From NCBI GenBank assembly GCA_030248195.1, contig JASAND010022855.1, positions 16,819-80,818 of the forward strand: 64,000 bases of DNA, read 5' to 3'. The position numbers and the translations under genes are program-made. Below the pieces are notes generated by a model. It saw only the letters and a list, made by a program, of their open reading frames with translations. It ran no database searches and had not been told where the DNA came from. Below are positions 1 through 19,179 of this stretch, in pieces (positions within the stretch are counted from its first letter, which is position 1; the number at the start of each line of letters is the position of its first letter). This DNA is from Trissonchulus latispiculum (lineage: Eukaryota > Nematoda > Enoplea > Enoplida > Ironidae).

Positions 1-6971
<6,971 letters not shown>

Positions 6972-7074
6972 GATAATGCGACTTGAGTCTCCGCTGGCTA
7001 TAAGTTATCAATTTAAATGGTTAAATTTTAGAAACTTATAAAATGGGTAACGGGTATATATATATATAATGATT

Positions 7075-7660
7075 GCAGGTTCAGGGTTCAGTCTCAGCCA
7101 GGCCCTTCAGAAAATGTTTTGCCATTTTTGTCCACTCTTGGGACAAAATTCTGAGGAGGATTGGAAAATCTGAAATTCTGTGGTGGCGGTCACCAAAATT
7201 AGTCGTTTTGGTGAGGGGGATCCCCTCTAACACCTCTAAGAAATTATGGATCATATGTTTGGCTGGCAAAAAAAGTGGGGGTTGGACGATTTCGAAAAAA
7301 GTAGGGAGGGCGATCAGCATAGTTTCCCTGGAACTTTGGGTCTGGGGGGTATATAAATCTTGGCCGACCTCCGAAATATGATGGGGGAATCTCCGACCCC
7401 CCCCCCCAGAATTCGGACCTCGTAAATTATGAAAAATGGCCAAAAAATGCAAAATTTTCTGTAATTTAGCCCTTTTTCATCAAAATAAAGCTTGTTTTTG
7501 ACGTTTTAGGCGTTTTTGCACCGTTTTAAAGCTATTTTAGCTCAAAATTTTTGTAAACTTTTTCAAAAAATGACCATTTTTCGGCCAAATTTAGCAAGCT
7601 TTTTGGGTCCAAAAATCGTTGGGGGAGGTTCGGGGGTCCGGGGAAGCCAAAAGTTGGGGG
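7075..7660. repeat. G-rich element, single diverged copy
   Basis: It shares its order of blocks with 57030-57080 plus 63078-63320: ATCTTGGCCGACCTCCGAAA, then a poly-C run, then TCGGACCTCGTAAATT, then the GGCGTTTTTGCACCGTTTTA block. This is the uninterrupted version of the element that is split by insertions at 57-63 kb. Its short open frames are chance. Confidence 0.65.
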
Positions 7661-7944
7661 AGGGCAATTAAAAAAATCGGGGGGGGGGGAAGTTGCTCAA
7701 AACCTGAAGACCGACTGAGAGAATAAAGAAAAGTTTTGAGAGCAACTTCGAAAAGTCGTTCAAGCGCGTAAAAGCAAGACAAGTCAAGAAACTCGAAAAG
7801 CTGAGCCCCCAACACTCCCAACGTACTAAACTTAGTGATAACACTGTCATCAATAGAGTGATTATGACTATTATGACCATAGGTGTACCAGGCTACAGTT
7901 TGCCCCTTGTGAGACCCCCCCACGGAGAGGCCAGACCCTCCTCC

Positions 7945-8200
7945 ACACGAAGCCCAATTTTAGAAAACAATTGGAAAAGTTTTTCTAATTGTTTTCCAAA
8001 AATTTTAGAACTTTTAGAAAATTTTCCAAACACAATTAGAACGTGGGCCAACCGTTAGAAAAAAAGTAACAGAAATCAATTAGAAAACAATTGGAAAAGT
8101 TTAGAAAACAATTTGAAAATATTCAGTAAACTTATAGAAAATTTTTGGAAAACAATTAGAAAAACTTTTCCAATTGTTTTCTAAAATTGGGCTTCGTGCG
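7945..8200. mobile_element. AT-rich fold-back with CACGAAGCCC ends
   Basis: The left arm CACGAAGCCCAATTTTAG is mirrored by the right arm ending GGGCTTCGTG. The centre is built of AACAATTAGAAAA units on both strands. Relatives have ends near 58795 and 62497. No clean target duplication was recognised. Confidence 0.65.
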
Positions 8201-8777
8201 CCTCCCCCCCTACCCCACCTCAACTACTCCCCCCCAAGCCGAGCTTAAATCCCCCTCCAGGGTATTTTTTAGAGATTTTTTCCGGCCCCCCCCCCGGGCC
8301 CGGGGGGGGGGGAAGAAATTTTCGGGGGGGGGAATATTTTTTTGCAAAAATGAGCCAAAAAATGGTATTTTTTGGCGTATTTTGCATGGTGAAACGCAAA
8401 AAGTTCTCAAAAATGCCAGGATTTAAGCTAAAAATAGCTATTTTTACGAAAAAATCTCCAGCGGAGCCGGAAAATTTTTGAAAATTGGCCTATTTTTGGC
8501 AAAAATTTGGGCCTCCAAAAAAACCCGGGGGGAAGCAAAAATCCCGGGAGGGGGCGATTTCGGGGGAGGGGGGGGAAGGCATTTTCGGGGGGGAAGGTCA
8601 ATTTCGGGGGGCCCCCCCGCCCCCCCCCCTGTAAAAAAATACCCTGCCCTCCCCCCCTAAAATTGGGTCCAAACCAGGTAAAAAATGCAAAATTTTTGAA
8701 AACTTTTTTGCAGTTCTGAAAATTTTTGAAAAAAATTCGAAAAAATGGCTATAAATCACATATAAAGAGCTAAATAT

Positions 8778-9561
8778 TAGGGATCGACCGGAACTCCAAA
8801 AAACCGGAACCGGAATTGGCTGTAAAAAACCGGAACCGGAACCAGCTCTTTAACACTACAAAAATCGAAAATTGTTTCTGACGTTTTGGACAATTTTTGC
8901 ACAACTTTTCACTTTTTATCGTTACTAGAACATTGTAATAACGTTTGCTTTATATTTTATATATATATAGTTATTTCAATGCAAGAACATGAAATTTGCA
9001 ATTTATTAAGAGATTTTTGTCTTATAGCACAGTTAAACTTTACTACATGATAGCTTTAAAATTAAAATTTAAAATTATACACGGTATGAATATGCTATAT
9101 ATTTATATTATTCGAGCACATTTTCGATGAATAAACGGCATCTATATTTTTACATTCTTTACATCAATAATTTCAATTCAGCATTAGGTACTCTTAAATT
9201 TAAAAGTTTCGGCGGTCTTGTGCTATCTAATCTGAGTTATTAAGTATTACTTTTGTTTTATAATATACGTATTAATATTCATAACAACGATATATACATT
9301 AGACATTATTATTACAAATTCAAAACATTCTAACTATATAATGCAATAGCGCCGCAGGCGAAAATTTTTGTATAAATATTCTGGTTATAGGAGAATCGCA
9401 GTTTTTTCAAAAAGTTTTAAAGAAGTTTGATAAAATTTTTGAAAATTTTAATAAAATTTTGCTTTTCATAATAGGCTAAAATTGGTTCCGGTTCCCGTAC
9501 GTTTTCAAAAACCGGAACCGGAACCAAAAAGTACCGGAACCGGAATTCCGGTCGATCCCTA
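8778..9561. mobile_element. 784-bp TIR transposon, TAGGGATCGACCGGAA ends, 8-bp TSD
   Basis: Inverted ends TAGGGATCGACCGGAA and TTCCGGTCGATCCCTA are followed inward by clusters of GGAACCGG. The flanks CTAAATAT (8770-8777 and 9562-9569) are an exact 8-bp duplication. The interior is AT-rich without a reading frame, so it is a non-autonomous hAT-like element. It sits inside the 7878-9891 element. Confidence 0.8.
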
Positions 9562-9899
9562 CTAAATATGGTTATTTATAGCAATTAAAAGCTATATAAT
9601 ATAAGCAATTATAAACCACAATCTGGGCTAATTTAGGCATATTTTAGCACAAATTTGTCAACTTTCAAGCCCTATTTTCGCATACGAAAACTATTTTGAC
9701 TATTACGACAGAAGCTTTTGAGTATGTTTAATGTACTGTACATCGAAAAAGGAGCGTTTTTAGCCAAAAAAACTTGGGTACAGTTTAGGGGGTTCCCCCT
9801 CCCCCAAATTTCGGATTTTGGTGGAGTCCCCCGAGCCAAATTTGGACCTTCTACTCCCCCCCAACCCAAACACGTGATATACACACCTATGATTATGAC

Positions 9900-10870
9900 T
9901 CCAGCCAGACGAAATAGAGATCCTTAAGGTGGTAGTACCATTACTACCGGGGTGGATTTTGGAAAGCTACCCTACCCTGATAGAAAAAGGTGGCCAAATC
10001 CCAGACCACACACACCCAGATTTGCCAACCATAGGTGTAAGGTTAATTCGAAATGTAATTTGTGTAAACGTGTAATTCGAAATGTTTTGCAGAAGACCCA
10101 AGCTTTTTCGAATAAATGAGCAAAAATGAAGAAATATTGTTACTTTTTAGTTGAAATCGTTTTTTTAGCAAATTCGCACTTTCTTCTAAATTTTGACCGA
10201 AAACTTTTTTACCCCGCCCCCAATAAATTAGATTTTTCCGGACCCCACCTACTTCAAATCGGCTGACCCCATTCACCCTAATTTTGGCTACCCCCACCGG
10301 CCCACCCCCTACATTTTTTTTCTTTTTTTTTAATCAAACCCAAACGACTCCTTACACACACAGGCGAAGAAGTAGTTTATCCACCACCCGGCCAGCTCAA
10401 CACCGAAGTGCTTCGCTAAGCGACGCAGAAAACTGGCATCAGAATCACGAAATCCAAGATTACCGTCATTGTACGTATATACATACGTATTACACATATA
10501 TACGAATGTACATTTCAATACTAGTGCTAGTGTATTTATAAGAATAAAAGCAAGTCATTTCTATTGAGATTAGAAGAAATTGTAAAGGACGAAAGACATT
10601 CATCTGTTTTAAGCTGTAAATATATATATATACATATATAATATATATAGGATTTCACCGACTCTATGCTATATTTCTGCGAAGCCCCCGAAAAGACTTT
10701 AATATATTTGTCAATCGGAACCGCCGTGAAGCATATCCTATTTCAGGCGGCCCCATCCCCGTGTGGCTCAGACCACGTTCACAGAGATGAGGTGACCTTC
10801 AATAGGATATACTCCACACAATTACAAGGTAGAACAGTGCCAGTCAGCCGAAGTCAAATCTATATATATA
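9900..10870. other. Intergenic, no gene seen
   Basis: It holds a TTAAGGTGGTAGTACC motif at 9925 that recurs at 14953, a lone CATAGGTGTAAGG end at about 10031 with no partner found, a poly-T run at 10313-10331 and TA-rich microsatellite at 10618-10650. No coding frame is supported. Confidence 0.5.
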
Positions 10871-10879
10871 CTAGGTGCA

Positions 10880-12617
10880 TAAGGACAAATTGTCCCTTCA
10901 GTGCACCTAAAATTAAGTTTACGATAATATGCGGTCATTTAAGTGAATTACCCTTTAAAAATTTAGTCAGGTCAATATCTTTCAATAATTCAACAAATTT
11001 AGAATTAGAAGAAGATGTTTGTATGGTTTCTGGGAGATCATTCCAAACAGGAACCACATGATTTGAAAAAAAGTGTGAAAATTTTTGAGTTCGACAAAAG
11101 GGGATCCTCAATCTCAGACCATTTGAGTTTCTAGTACCCGTGTCAAGCGCATAAGTGAAGAAGTCATCAAATGATAAATCTATTAATTGGTGAACAATTT
11201 GATGAGTTAATTTCAAATCAAAAACAAGTCTTCTATGTTCTAGAGATTGTAAGTCAAGAAACGCCAAACGGTCCCTATAAGCAAGATTACTAACTTCAGG
11301 AATTTTTCTAGTGAATAGTCTTTGTACTGATTCAATTTTGTCAATTAAGGTAACTGTTTTTGGACTCCAAACAGGACTTGCATACTCCAGATGAGGTCTA
11401 ACAAAAGTTTTGTACATCTGGAGCAAAAACTTTGTATCACGACACTTAAAATTTCTGAAAATAGCTCCAATGACTGTCCTAGCTTTACCAATAACTTTAT
11501 CACAATGAACATTAAACTTTAGGTCGGAAGTGAGCAAAACACCAAGGTCTTTGATTTGTGAAACTTCTACAAGACTAGACGAACCCATGCTTACATCAAT
11601 AGCTGTTGGCGGCGTACCCAAAATAAATAACATACATTTCGGTACTGAAAACTGTAATTGGGCATTACCTCCTCAAGCTACTATGTAATCCAGGTCCTCT
11701 TGAAATTTATGAACATCAGCTTGATTATTTACAGTAATATAGAGTTTTGCATCATCGACGAAAAGTTTAATGGCACTATGCCGTATACCCATAATTAAGT
11801 CATTAATGTAAACGAGAAAGAAAATAGGTCCAAGTACACTACCTTGTGGAACACCACTGGTGACAGATTTCCACGAGGAAAATTTGTTATTTACTCTCAC
11901 TCGTTGTTTCCTATTGTCCAAGTAATTTTGGAACCATTTTAAAAGACTTCCTCGAACACCACAAGATCTCAGTTTTTGTAGTAATTTACAATGAGGAACT
12001 GTGTCAAAAGCTTTCTGAATATCAAGATAGGCAATGATTTTACAACCTTTAGCATCAAGAACTTTACCCCAATTTACAAGACATTGCAAGAGTTGTGTAA
12101 CAGTTGACTTACGACTAAGACCACCGTGTTGGTGCTCACTAAGGATTTTATTTTTAACTAATAAGTTTAGTAGATGTGGCTTAACACATCGCTCCAAATC
12201 TCGCATAATAGCACAAGTCACACTGATAGGTCTATAATTCAAAGGATCAGTTTTAGATCCCTTATGTTTATAAATAGGCACAACGTCAGCTGCTTTCCAT
12301 TCCAAGGGTATGTGTGTGGTATGAAGAGAAAGATTGTATAATACTAGTAATACAGGTGATAGTTCATTAGATAAACTTCTAATAAATTTAGGTGGTATTC
12401 CATCAGGACCACAACTTACTTTTGCTTGGAGGTCTTTAGTATGCTTTAACACCTCCTCATTTGAGAGTAAAATATCCTCGAGTAAATTTTGCGGCTGATA
12501 GTTAACCTGAATAGGTCTGCCGTCGTCGACTGTAAATACACTACAAAAAGCGTTATTGAATTCTGCAGATATACTCACTTCATCAGTTACATTTTGCAAG
12601 GAACAATCGCCTATGCA
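10880..12617 (-). mobile_element. 5'-truncated CR1/Jockey-type non-LTR retrotransposon
   Basis: On the minus strand it starts in the linker just before the reverse transcriptase and runs through the RT and its C-terminal extension. About 50 bp of 3' UTR follow, with the palindrome GGACAATTTGTCC and a TATATATA tail. CR1-clade elements commonly end in a hairpin and a short microsatellite, so the 3' end looks natural. The 5' end stops at a CATAGGTGTACC transposon end (12619). No target duplication was identified. Confidence 0.8.
10935..12617 (-). pseudogene. Reverse transcriptase of CR1/Jockey-type element, one in-frame stop
   Basis: RT blocks read in order: LNYRPISVTCAIMRDLE, AYLDIQKAFDTVPH (first Asp), SGVPQGSVLGPIFFLVYIND and FVDD at 11762-11751 (catalytic Asp pair; the usual motif is FADD). 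The C-terminal extension has MYKTFVRPHLEYASPVWSPK and VPVWNDLPETI. A single TGA at 11675-11673 breaks the frame where relatives often have Trp, so one substitution explains it. Both sides are in the same frame. The N-terminal endonuclease is missing. The first ~25 codons upstream of 12617 belong to other DNA. Confidence 0.85.
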
Positions 12618-12618
12618 G

Positions 12619-12780
12619 GGCATAGGTGTACCTGTGTTTTTTCTAGCCCAAAAAAGTGGGGGGGGGATCCCCCCCCCCCACTTGTGGGGGGGGGGGAAGA
12701 CCAAAAGTGGGGGGAATAAAATGGGCTAAAAATGCGGTAAAAATTGCGTGTTTTCTACGTATACTGCTACATGCAAAAAT
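12619..12780. repeat. Orphan CATAGGTGTACC end with poly-G/C hairpin
   Basis: CATAGGTGTACC at 12620 is followed by a perfect G-run/C-run hairpin around GGATCC (12658-12682). No matching right end with the same flanking octamer was found, so it may be a deleted or rearranged copy. Confidence 0.45.
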
Positions 12781-13180
12781 AACTGGAAAAAAACCTGGAA
12801 AATGTCTGGAAAGTGAACCGGAGTGATTTGGAAAAAGTCTGGGAAAAGTCTAGAAACTGCCTGGAAAGTGTCCGAAACAATCCTGAAAAATGTCTGGAAA
12901 GTAAAGCTGAGTGATCAGAAAAGATCTAGAAAATGTCTAGAAAATGTCTGGAAAATACCCGGAAAACAGTCCTGAGTGATGCCGAAAATACCTGGAAAAA
13001 GTCTGAAAAATTTGAAATTGTGGACAAAAGTCTGGAAAATCTCTGGAAAACCCCTGGAAAATGTCTGGAAAAAACTTTGAAAAAGCCTGGAAAGTGTCTC
13101 AAAATTCTCTGGAAAAAGTCTGGAAAATTCCTGGAAAAACGTTTTTCAGATTTTTTCCGGACTTTTTCCGAAAAAGTTTT
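12781..13180 (+). repeat. CTGGAAAAtGT minisatellite
   Basis: Degenerate tandem units of about 11-13 bp around CTGGAAAATGT and CTGGAAAAAGT cover about 400 bp. The short open frames seen here, rich in Lys, Ser and Glu, are by-products of the repeat. Confidence 0.75.
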
Positions 13181-13367
13181 CCTGTGAATTGGGTCCTCAG
13201 AAAACCCAGTGTCCTAGCTCCTAAAAACGGAAAATTTTCAGTATTTTTAAGCTTTTTTCTTAAAAGAAGGCTGGATTGTGTCCAGTATCAGCGCTAAGGG
13301 GAGCGTTTTTTCTTTGAAGCTTTAGAAAAATAGTATTTTCTGACAAAACGTTTGGCTACAGTCAACG

Positions 13368-13818
13368 CATAGGTGTACCTGTACCAGGCTAGTTTACTCC
13401 CTGTGAGACCCCCCACGAGAAGGCCAGACCCCTCACCCCCTATACCCGACCTAGACTGCTCCCCCCAAGCCGAGCTCAGACCCCCATCCCGCCCCCTAAA
13501 ATGGGGTCCACACAAGAGAAAAAAATGCCAATTTTTGCAAAAATTTTGGAATTTTTCAAAAATTTTCTGAAAAATTGGCTGGAAATAGTTAAAAAAAGCT
13601 GAAAAATAGGTTTGTAAAATGCAATACGAGCAGTTTTTGAGTAGATTTATGTCGAAAATAGTAGATTTTGTCAAAAAAGGCAATTTTTAGCTGAAAAAAA
13701 TGTGGGTACAGGTGCCGATTGGGTAGTTTTTTCAGAATTTCCGATTTTTAGACCCCCCCCAAGCCAGATTTGGACTTTTTACTCCCACCCTCCAACCCAA
13801 ACAGGTGGTACACCTATG
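13368..13818. mobile_element. 451-bp hAT-like MITE, CATAGGTGTACC ends
   Basis: It begins CATAGGTGTACCTG and ends GGTGGTACACCTATG. The flanking octamers AGTCAACG and AGTTAACG match at 7 of 8 positions, as expected for a slightly aged 8-bp target duplication. The interior contains the family's poly-C blocks. Confidence 0.78.
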
Positions 13819-14035
13819 AGTTAACGTAAATTACGTTAAATTAAATGCCCAAAAACACCGGGTTAAACACCCAAACAAAAGAATTCGAAACCTAATTTAA
13901 ATACTATTACACATTGAATTTAAACAAGTTCTTAGCTTGCACGTTACTTAAAATATTTAAGAAAAAATAAGTCTGAAGGAATCTAAACGAAATCTTTTCC
14001 TGTGATCCCATCCACTATATTTACGGAAAGACAGG

Positions 14036-14112
14036 ATTTTGAACTCGCGTCTGTCTAGACTCAGTGTGCCGTCGAAAACTCGGCGACCGACTGCGCCACC
14101 AATGTGGCGGTC
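14036..14112 (-). ncRNA. tRNA-like sequence (SINE-type pol III head), copy 1
   Basis: On the minus strand TGGCGCAGTCGG matches the pol III A box consensus. A B-box-like AGTTCAAAATCC follows about 50 bases later, with CGCCGAGTTTTCGACGGC as a hairpin in the anticodon position and an extended variable region. Acceptor and T stems do not pair well, so it is a tRNA-derived relic rather than a working tRNA. The same segment is at 55835-55910 on the plus strand. Confidence 0.45.
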
Positions 14113-15139
14113 CAAGTATAAAAAAGTATAAAAATAAAAATAAGTGTATTTCTGCTATGTACAATAGCATATTTGTGCATTGTAGCATATTGGTTCATCA
14201 AGTTATTTACCTTCCGCGATATTCTTTTGACATAGACATTGAATGAGACAGAAATGCAAACAATGGTCAGTTAGATGGCTATTCCCTCACCTTTGAATCC
14301 GGATTTTCCAGGTCTTTTGGGCAATGGTGGTGATTTGTATCAAAAGTTGCAGGTGGTTTTGTATAGTGCTAATTTATTTACGGTGAACCTTCGCACACGC
14401 AATGTAAAGTGAGAACACTTTGTCTTATTATAAAGAACATTTGTTGTATGCCATGTTCTACATGAAATGAGCTGGCCTATTAGTTGGGACGACTGGCTTG
14501 TGCTTGCACACAAAAACAACGGTTTTATATCTTTTTCATTCTTGACTTCCAATCAGATGCATATTGTCTTCTGTTAAATAATACAGACAAGTAGCACAAT
14601 GACTACCTCTAGAACCCACTAGATTTAATTTTTAGATCGGAAATCGGCCATTTTGAAAACCATCTGTAGCTTTTGTAACCCTCGGTACATAGGAGATATG
14701 CACATCATTTTAAAGCTTTTTTGTGCTTTTTCAACGTGGTAAGGTCTAATTTCTCATATAAAGCTGAGATTTATTTTTGATTACTTGAGCAAGTGCAAAG
14801 CCATGATGGTAGTCAGCCAATTATGCGTACCCTATCCCCAAAAGTCTGTGCAAAGATTGCTTGCCAATCCAACTTAGTTCACCTAAATTTATGTCAATAT
14901 TGTTCCATCCATTCCAAGATTACGTTGAAAATCCCGCTAGTAGTACTACTATCTTAAGGTGGTAGTACCACTACCGGTTGGACTTTGAACAGATACTGTG
15001 AACTATGATCTTAATCAATCACCTTGAAATTTGGCACATTTGTTTTTTATCATGTTTTGCATCAAATTATGGCTACTAAGTTGCGGTGGCTGGCTTGCTG
15101 TATACACAAGAGGAAATGTATTAAAAGTTTTGAATTTAA

Positions 15140-16118
15140 GGTGGTGATTCCTTTTGGGCACAAATTGTTGGTTGGCGGCGCAAATCAGGATGAAATTTGG
15201 CGAAACTTTCAGAAATACATTCTTTTAGCGTTCTAACACCCTCCGCGCAATCCCGGTTCAAAAATTTGAAATTTCCGATCACGGCGGTTTTTCCCAATTT
15301 CTGAAAGCTTGGCAGCAGCTATACAGTTATGACTATATTCATTTGAAAGATCTCGTTGAGCTTCACATTTTTGCTTTTTAAAGCAACTTTCTAACTTTTC
15401 TCTAGCGTGCGATATAGCCGATTTTTTGTTTTGGCGTCGAAAACTTGTCATTTTTGCAAAAACCAAATAATCCATCATTTCTTGAACTACACAAGCCGGT
15501 AAATCAAACTAAGGGCGTCGATCTGAAGGTCTGACAGGGGCAAATTATCCGATGGATGATCGTCTTCCAACTGCTATCCTGTAGGCTGCTACCATGAAAA
15601 ATGTAGCTTTCGCAAAAATGCGACCAATTTGTTTCCAAAGATTGTGGAGCATAAACCATACAAGTTGGAGGGATGCTACTTAACAAATGAGGTCTGCACA
15701 AATATACCCAGGGACGTTTTTTTAGTTGCCCCGATTACTGCTTTCTAGCTAAAGTAATCGCTTGACAAATTTGGAAAAAGTAAGCAAAATACAGGCTACG
15801 CACACATTTTAGCTATTTCTCTATAACGAAGAGCGATTTCACAATAAATAAACAATCGACCCCAGCTATTTGATGGAGTTATCTAATGATATAAGCGATG
15901 TCTCACGAAAAAATTTACTTGAGTCTGGAAAAATTTTGGAAAATTATACTTCTTCTAAAATGTGTCAAAAATATTTTAAAAAAGCAACATTAGTTTCATG
16001 GTATGCATTAAAAAGAGAAAATATCAAGCTACATTTTGATATAAAAATGGCTTCTTAACTCCAAGTAATGAACGAGTAATAACGGTGCAAACTTTTGTGA
16101 CCAAAGGGAATCACCACC
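15140..16118. mobile_element. TTAA-inserted TIR transposon, copy 1 (979 bp)
   Basis: The ends GGTGGTGATTCC and GGAATCACCACC are directly flanked by TTAA on both sides (15136-15139 and 16119-16122). TTAA is the target site of piggyBac and Kolobok transposases. The interior matches 51983-53127 in reverse orientation. No transposase remains; it is a non-autonomous copy. Confidence 0.8.
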
Positions 16119-16950
16119 TTAAATATCTTCTTCATTCCTTTGTGAATTTGTTTGAAATTTTCCATGCAAGCATTATTATTATCTATACGTTCAGGCCGTT
16201 TTTTAGTTTTTCGTAAAAGTGCATTTTCGATATTTTAGCTAATTTAATATTGTAAATTTTATATCTTGCTTACTACTGCGTTTTTCTAAAAACAAAGAAA
16301 ACGGCCTGAGCGTATGCAGATATGTCTGGAAAATTTGGTCAAGTTTGGTTGAAGTAGCAACGAGAAAATCAAAAACAATGAATTCGCAGCTTTTCATTGT
16401 TTGCTTTGGTTTTAAGAATTCGCTATGCTTTCAATCAGCTGCGTAGTGTTTTTGTTAAATAATACACATAAAGAACACAATGACAACCTCGAAAACCCAA
16501 CAGATTTGATTTTTGTATAAAATGATCTTACATTATATTGCTTGTGCAAAAGGTCAACGTAAATCGATCATACGTAAACTCATCTGTAACTTTTGACAGA
16601 AACCATGTACAGAAGAGATATTCACATCATTTTAAAGCTCTTTTTGAGCTCTTTCATATGGCTAATCAAATACAATATATAAGGCTTAAATAAAATTTTG
16701 ATTACTTGCGCATGCGCGAAGCCAGGATGTTAGCTAGCCAAATATGCACTCTCTGACATCAAGATTTTGAACAAAGACAGTTTGCCTTACGAAAGGACTA
16801 AAACTTCGCACTGGCTCCGGCAAGAATGCCCAAAACTGAATTAGTAGCATTATTCGGTTGCAAAGGAGTTGCACAGTTGCACAGTTGCGTAGGCCTAACG
16901 GTGGAAGGTTAAGGAAGCCCTCAGGTAAATGAAGGTACCTAAGGTCAACA
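16119..16950. repeat. Fragments of the 13-15 kb repeat family
   Basis: Blocks such as AAAGAACACAATGACAACCT and CACATCATTTTAAAGCTC recur, diverged, at 14580-14730 and 55060-55230. Nothing coding is supported. Confidence 0.5.
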
Positions 16951-16982
16951 TCACAGCACAGCAGTGAAAGGCCCTGAAAATA

Positions 16983-18635
16983 TTGACTACGGACAACAGC
17001 ATCACAGTCTTGCCGGTAGATAAAGCAAACATCACTGTGGTAGTCAACAAAATCAAGTACATAGAGAAAATGACCAACATCGTAGGTGACGGATCCAAAT
17101 TTCAACAACTATCTAAGGATCCTGCTCCCACTCTAGAGAAACAACTACGATCAGTGGTCCGAAGCAATGAAATAAATCTGAAACTAGTACCTCTGCACAC
17201 GATGTCACCGCATCTATAAGGTGTGAAGTATTTCTTGATATTTCTCCTGATTTCATCTAAATTCATTCAAAATCTTTACAAACGATAAATGTAAATTGTA
17301 CTCTCATGTGCGAATTTCGGTTCCTTAGCTAATTCTCAAATTCTAGTTCGAGCGCTCAAATTTTAGTCAGTCTCACTTGTGACTTTGGCGGGATACGGTC
17401 GGTTCTATTTTGTATTTTTGTCCTTGTCGCCGACCAAATACTTCTGGGAATCTTCGGGGGTCGATCCCCTTTTCTCCTTGTCTGGATTTCTGGGTTTGTA
17501 TGTTGTTTTGTTTATTTTTGCCTCTTTAGTGTTTATTGGTCATTGAAATTTCCATATTCTCTGGAACTGTAAAATTTGTTAATCCTCTTATTTTTGGCAA
17601 CCTTATACTTTATACTAGTAAACTCACGGTACTAAAATAGATCTAGGCGGAGACGACATGCACACACTCTGGAACCTTGCAAATCTCTTTATTTAAATAT
17701 TATCTTTTATTGAGATAACCCAAACCTTTACAACGGGTTGCCAAAGGTCCACAAGCCTGAAGTGCCCAGGCATCCTATAGTCGGCTGCATTAACCATTGG
17801 CGAAGTTCCTGGTCAAGATCATCAGCCCACTCCAGGATAACATAGTTTCGATGGATCGGAACACTGCAGACCTGCTTCAGAAACTAAAGGACACAAGCCC
17901 GTCAGAAAACAATCATCTAGTAAGCTTCGATGTAGAGAGCCTCTTTAACGAGCGTTCCACCAGCGCAAACCCTTGGCATACTGTAGCGAAAACTGGAGAG
18001 TAACATCAGTCTCCCACAGAGAACAGATCTCAGCATAGACACCATAATGAAATTGTCATAATAATGAAGACACCATAAGTCATAGACAGACACCATAATG
18101 AAATATCTGCGTGAAATCCACCTATTTACCATTCAATCATGAATGGTTTAAACAAATAAGCGGACTTGCCATGGGATCACCGCTATCACCTGCACTATGT
18201 AACCTCTACATGGAGAATTTACAAACATTAGCCATAGCATCAGCAGCTAAGAAACCTAGCCTGTGGCTGCACTATGTTGACGATATCCTCTGCGTGTGAA
18301 AACATGGTGTGGAAGAACTGGAAAAATTCAAAGATAGCCTAAACAAGCAAGATCCAGCAATCAAGCTAATAACTGAGCTGGAAGATAACAATAAGTTAGC
18401 ATTCATGGATGTGGACATAGCTAAGACCAGTGGAGGTATTCAGATATCTGTGAACAGGAAAAAGCTTCACAAGCCGGTAGCTACACTACAAATAAATCCA
18501 TCTGAAGTGTGTGAAAAGTGGCATGATAAGATGCCTCCACAGCATAGCAATAAGCGTTTGCCAGGAACCACAGCTGAAAAGGAAGGAAGAGCGCATGCTA
18601 CAGGAAACATTCCGAGAAAACGGCTATCCTGCTAA
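16983..18635 (+). pseudogene. Penelope-type reverse transcriptase, multiple frameshifts
   Basis: The RT keeps the AMGSPLSPALCNLYME and HYVDDILCV blocks, including both catalytic Asp residues. The frame breaks at about 17216 (insert), about 18000 (frameshift; the next block LESNISLPQRTDLSIDTIMK is in another frame), about 18040-18105 (a partly duplicated ACACCATAATGAAAT), 18297 (TGA) and about 18600 (frameshift). It cannot make a protein. Confidence 0.8.
17217..17735. other. Insert of unknown type inside the Penelope-like RT
   Basis: RT homology stops at SPHLYG and resumes at GLPKVHKP about 515 bp later. Penelope elements can carry introns in this domain, but no clean acceptor AG precedes the resumption, so an unrecognised insertion is more likely. 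No terminal repeats were recognised. Confidence 0.45.
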
Positions 18636-18765
18636 AGTAATAAGGGAAGCAATATCTGCTCGAAGAACCAGACCAAGGCCATAGGAGAAAGCAAAGAAGC
18701 CAACAGTTGTCCCCTACGCAGGCAGAAGCACAGACAAACTGAACAGTATCTGTAATTCCTATGGT

Positions 18766-19164
18766 CCAGAGTTCATAATGATAGGAGTAAGACACTAAGC
18801 CTAGTCTCTGTTATCAGAACAAAAACTATGCTCTGTTCGCTAACGGCTGACCCCCCCCCCTGGAAATTGGTCCCATCAATTCAAACAGATTTAAGCGCTA
18901 GTTTGTGTTCTAAAGTTCGAAAACACAACTACTCAGTTGGTTCAATGTGTTGAGTTTAGTGATCAGTATAAACTCAACACAATGTGAGTCTGTTGCGAGC
19001 TTTAGAACACAAACATAGCGCTTAAATTTCTTTGCAGTGATGAGTCCAATTTGTGGGGGGTCAACCGTTAGCGAACAGAGCATAGTTTTTGCTCTGATAA
19101 CAGAGATAGGCTTTAAGCGTGTCATACTCTTATAGTGTCATACTCTTATCATTATGTACTCTTG
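18766..19164. mobile_element. 399-bp fold-back TIR transposon, 7-bp TSD, copy 1
   Basis: It is flanked by CTATGGT on both sides (18759-18765 and 19165-19171). The ends are CCAGAGTTCATAATGATA and the complement of CAAGAGTACATAATGATA. Almost the whole element folds back on itself, with TTATCAGAGCAAAAACTATG and GCTCTGTTCGCTAACGG in both arms. The right end carries a small tandem copy of GTGTCATACTCTTATA. Its relative is at 25423-26157. It interrupts the Penelope-like element. Confidence 0.82.
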
Positions 19165-19179
19165 CTATGGTGTAAAGCT

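Larger units (their letters stand above)
7878..9891. mobile_element. hAT-like transposon, CATAGGTGTA termini, 8-bp TSD, with nested inserts
   Basis: It begins CATAGGTGTACC and ends ACACACCTATG, flanked on both sides by ATTATGAC (7870-7877 and 9892-9899), an exact 8-bp target duplication as made by hAT-type transposases. The interior has poly-C tracts and no transposase frame. It is interrupted by an AAACAATTAGAAAA-rich fold-back (about 7945-8200) and by the 784-bp element at 8778-9561. Confidence 0.8.
13184..14950. repeat. Interspersed repeat, copy 1 (tRNA-like core)
   Basis: It matches 54815-56310 in inverted orientation over most of its length, apart from a 451-bp transposon at 13368-13818. 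Shared blocks include the tRNA-like segment, ACCTTTGAATCCGGATTT with its flanks, and AATCCCGCTAGTAGTA. Shorter related pieces lie at 16300-16740. No intact reading frame is conserved between the copies. Confidence 0.7.
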
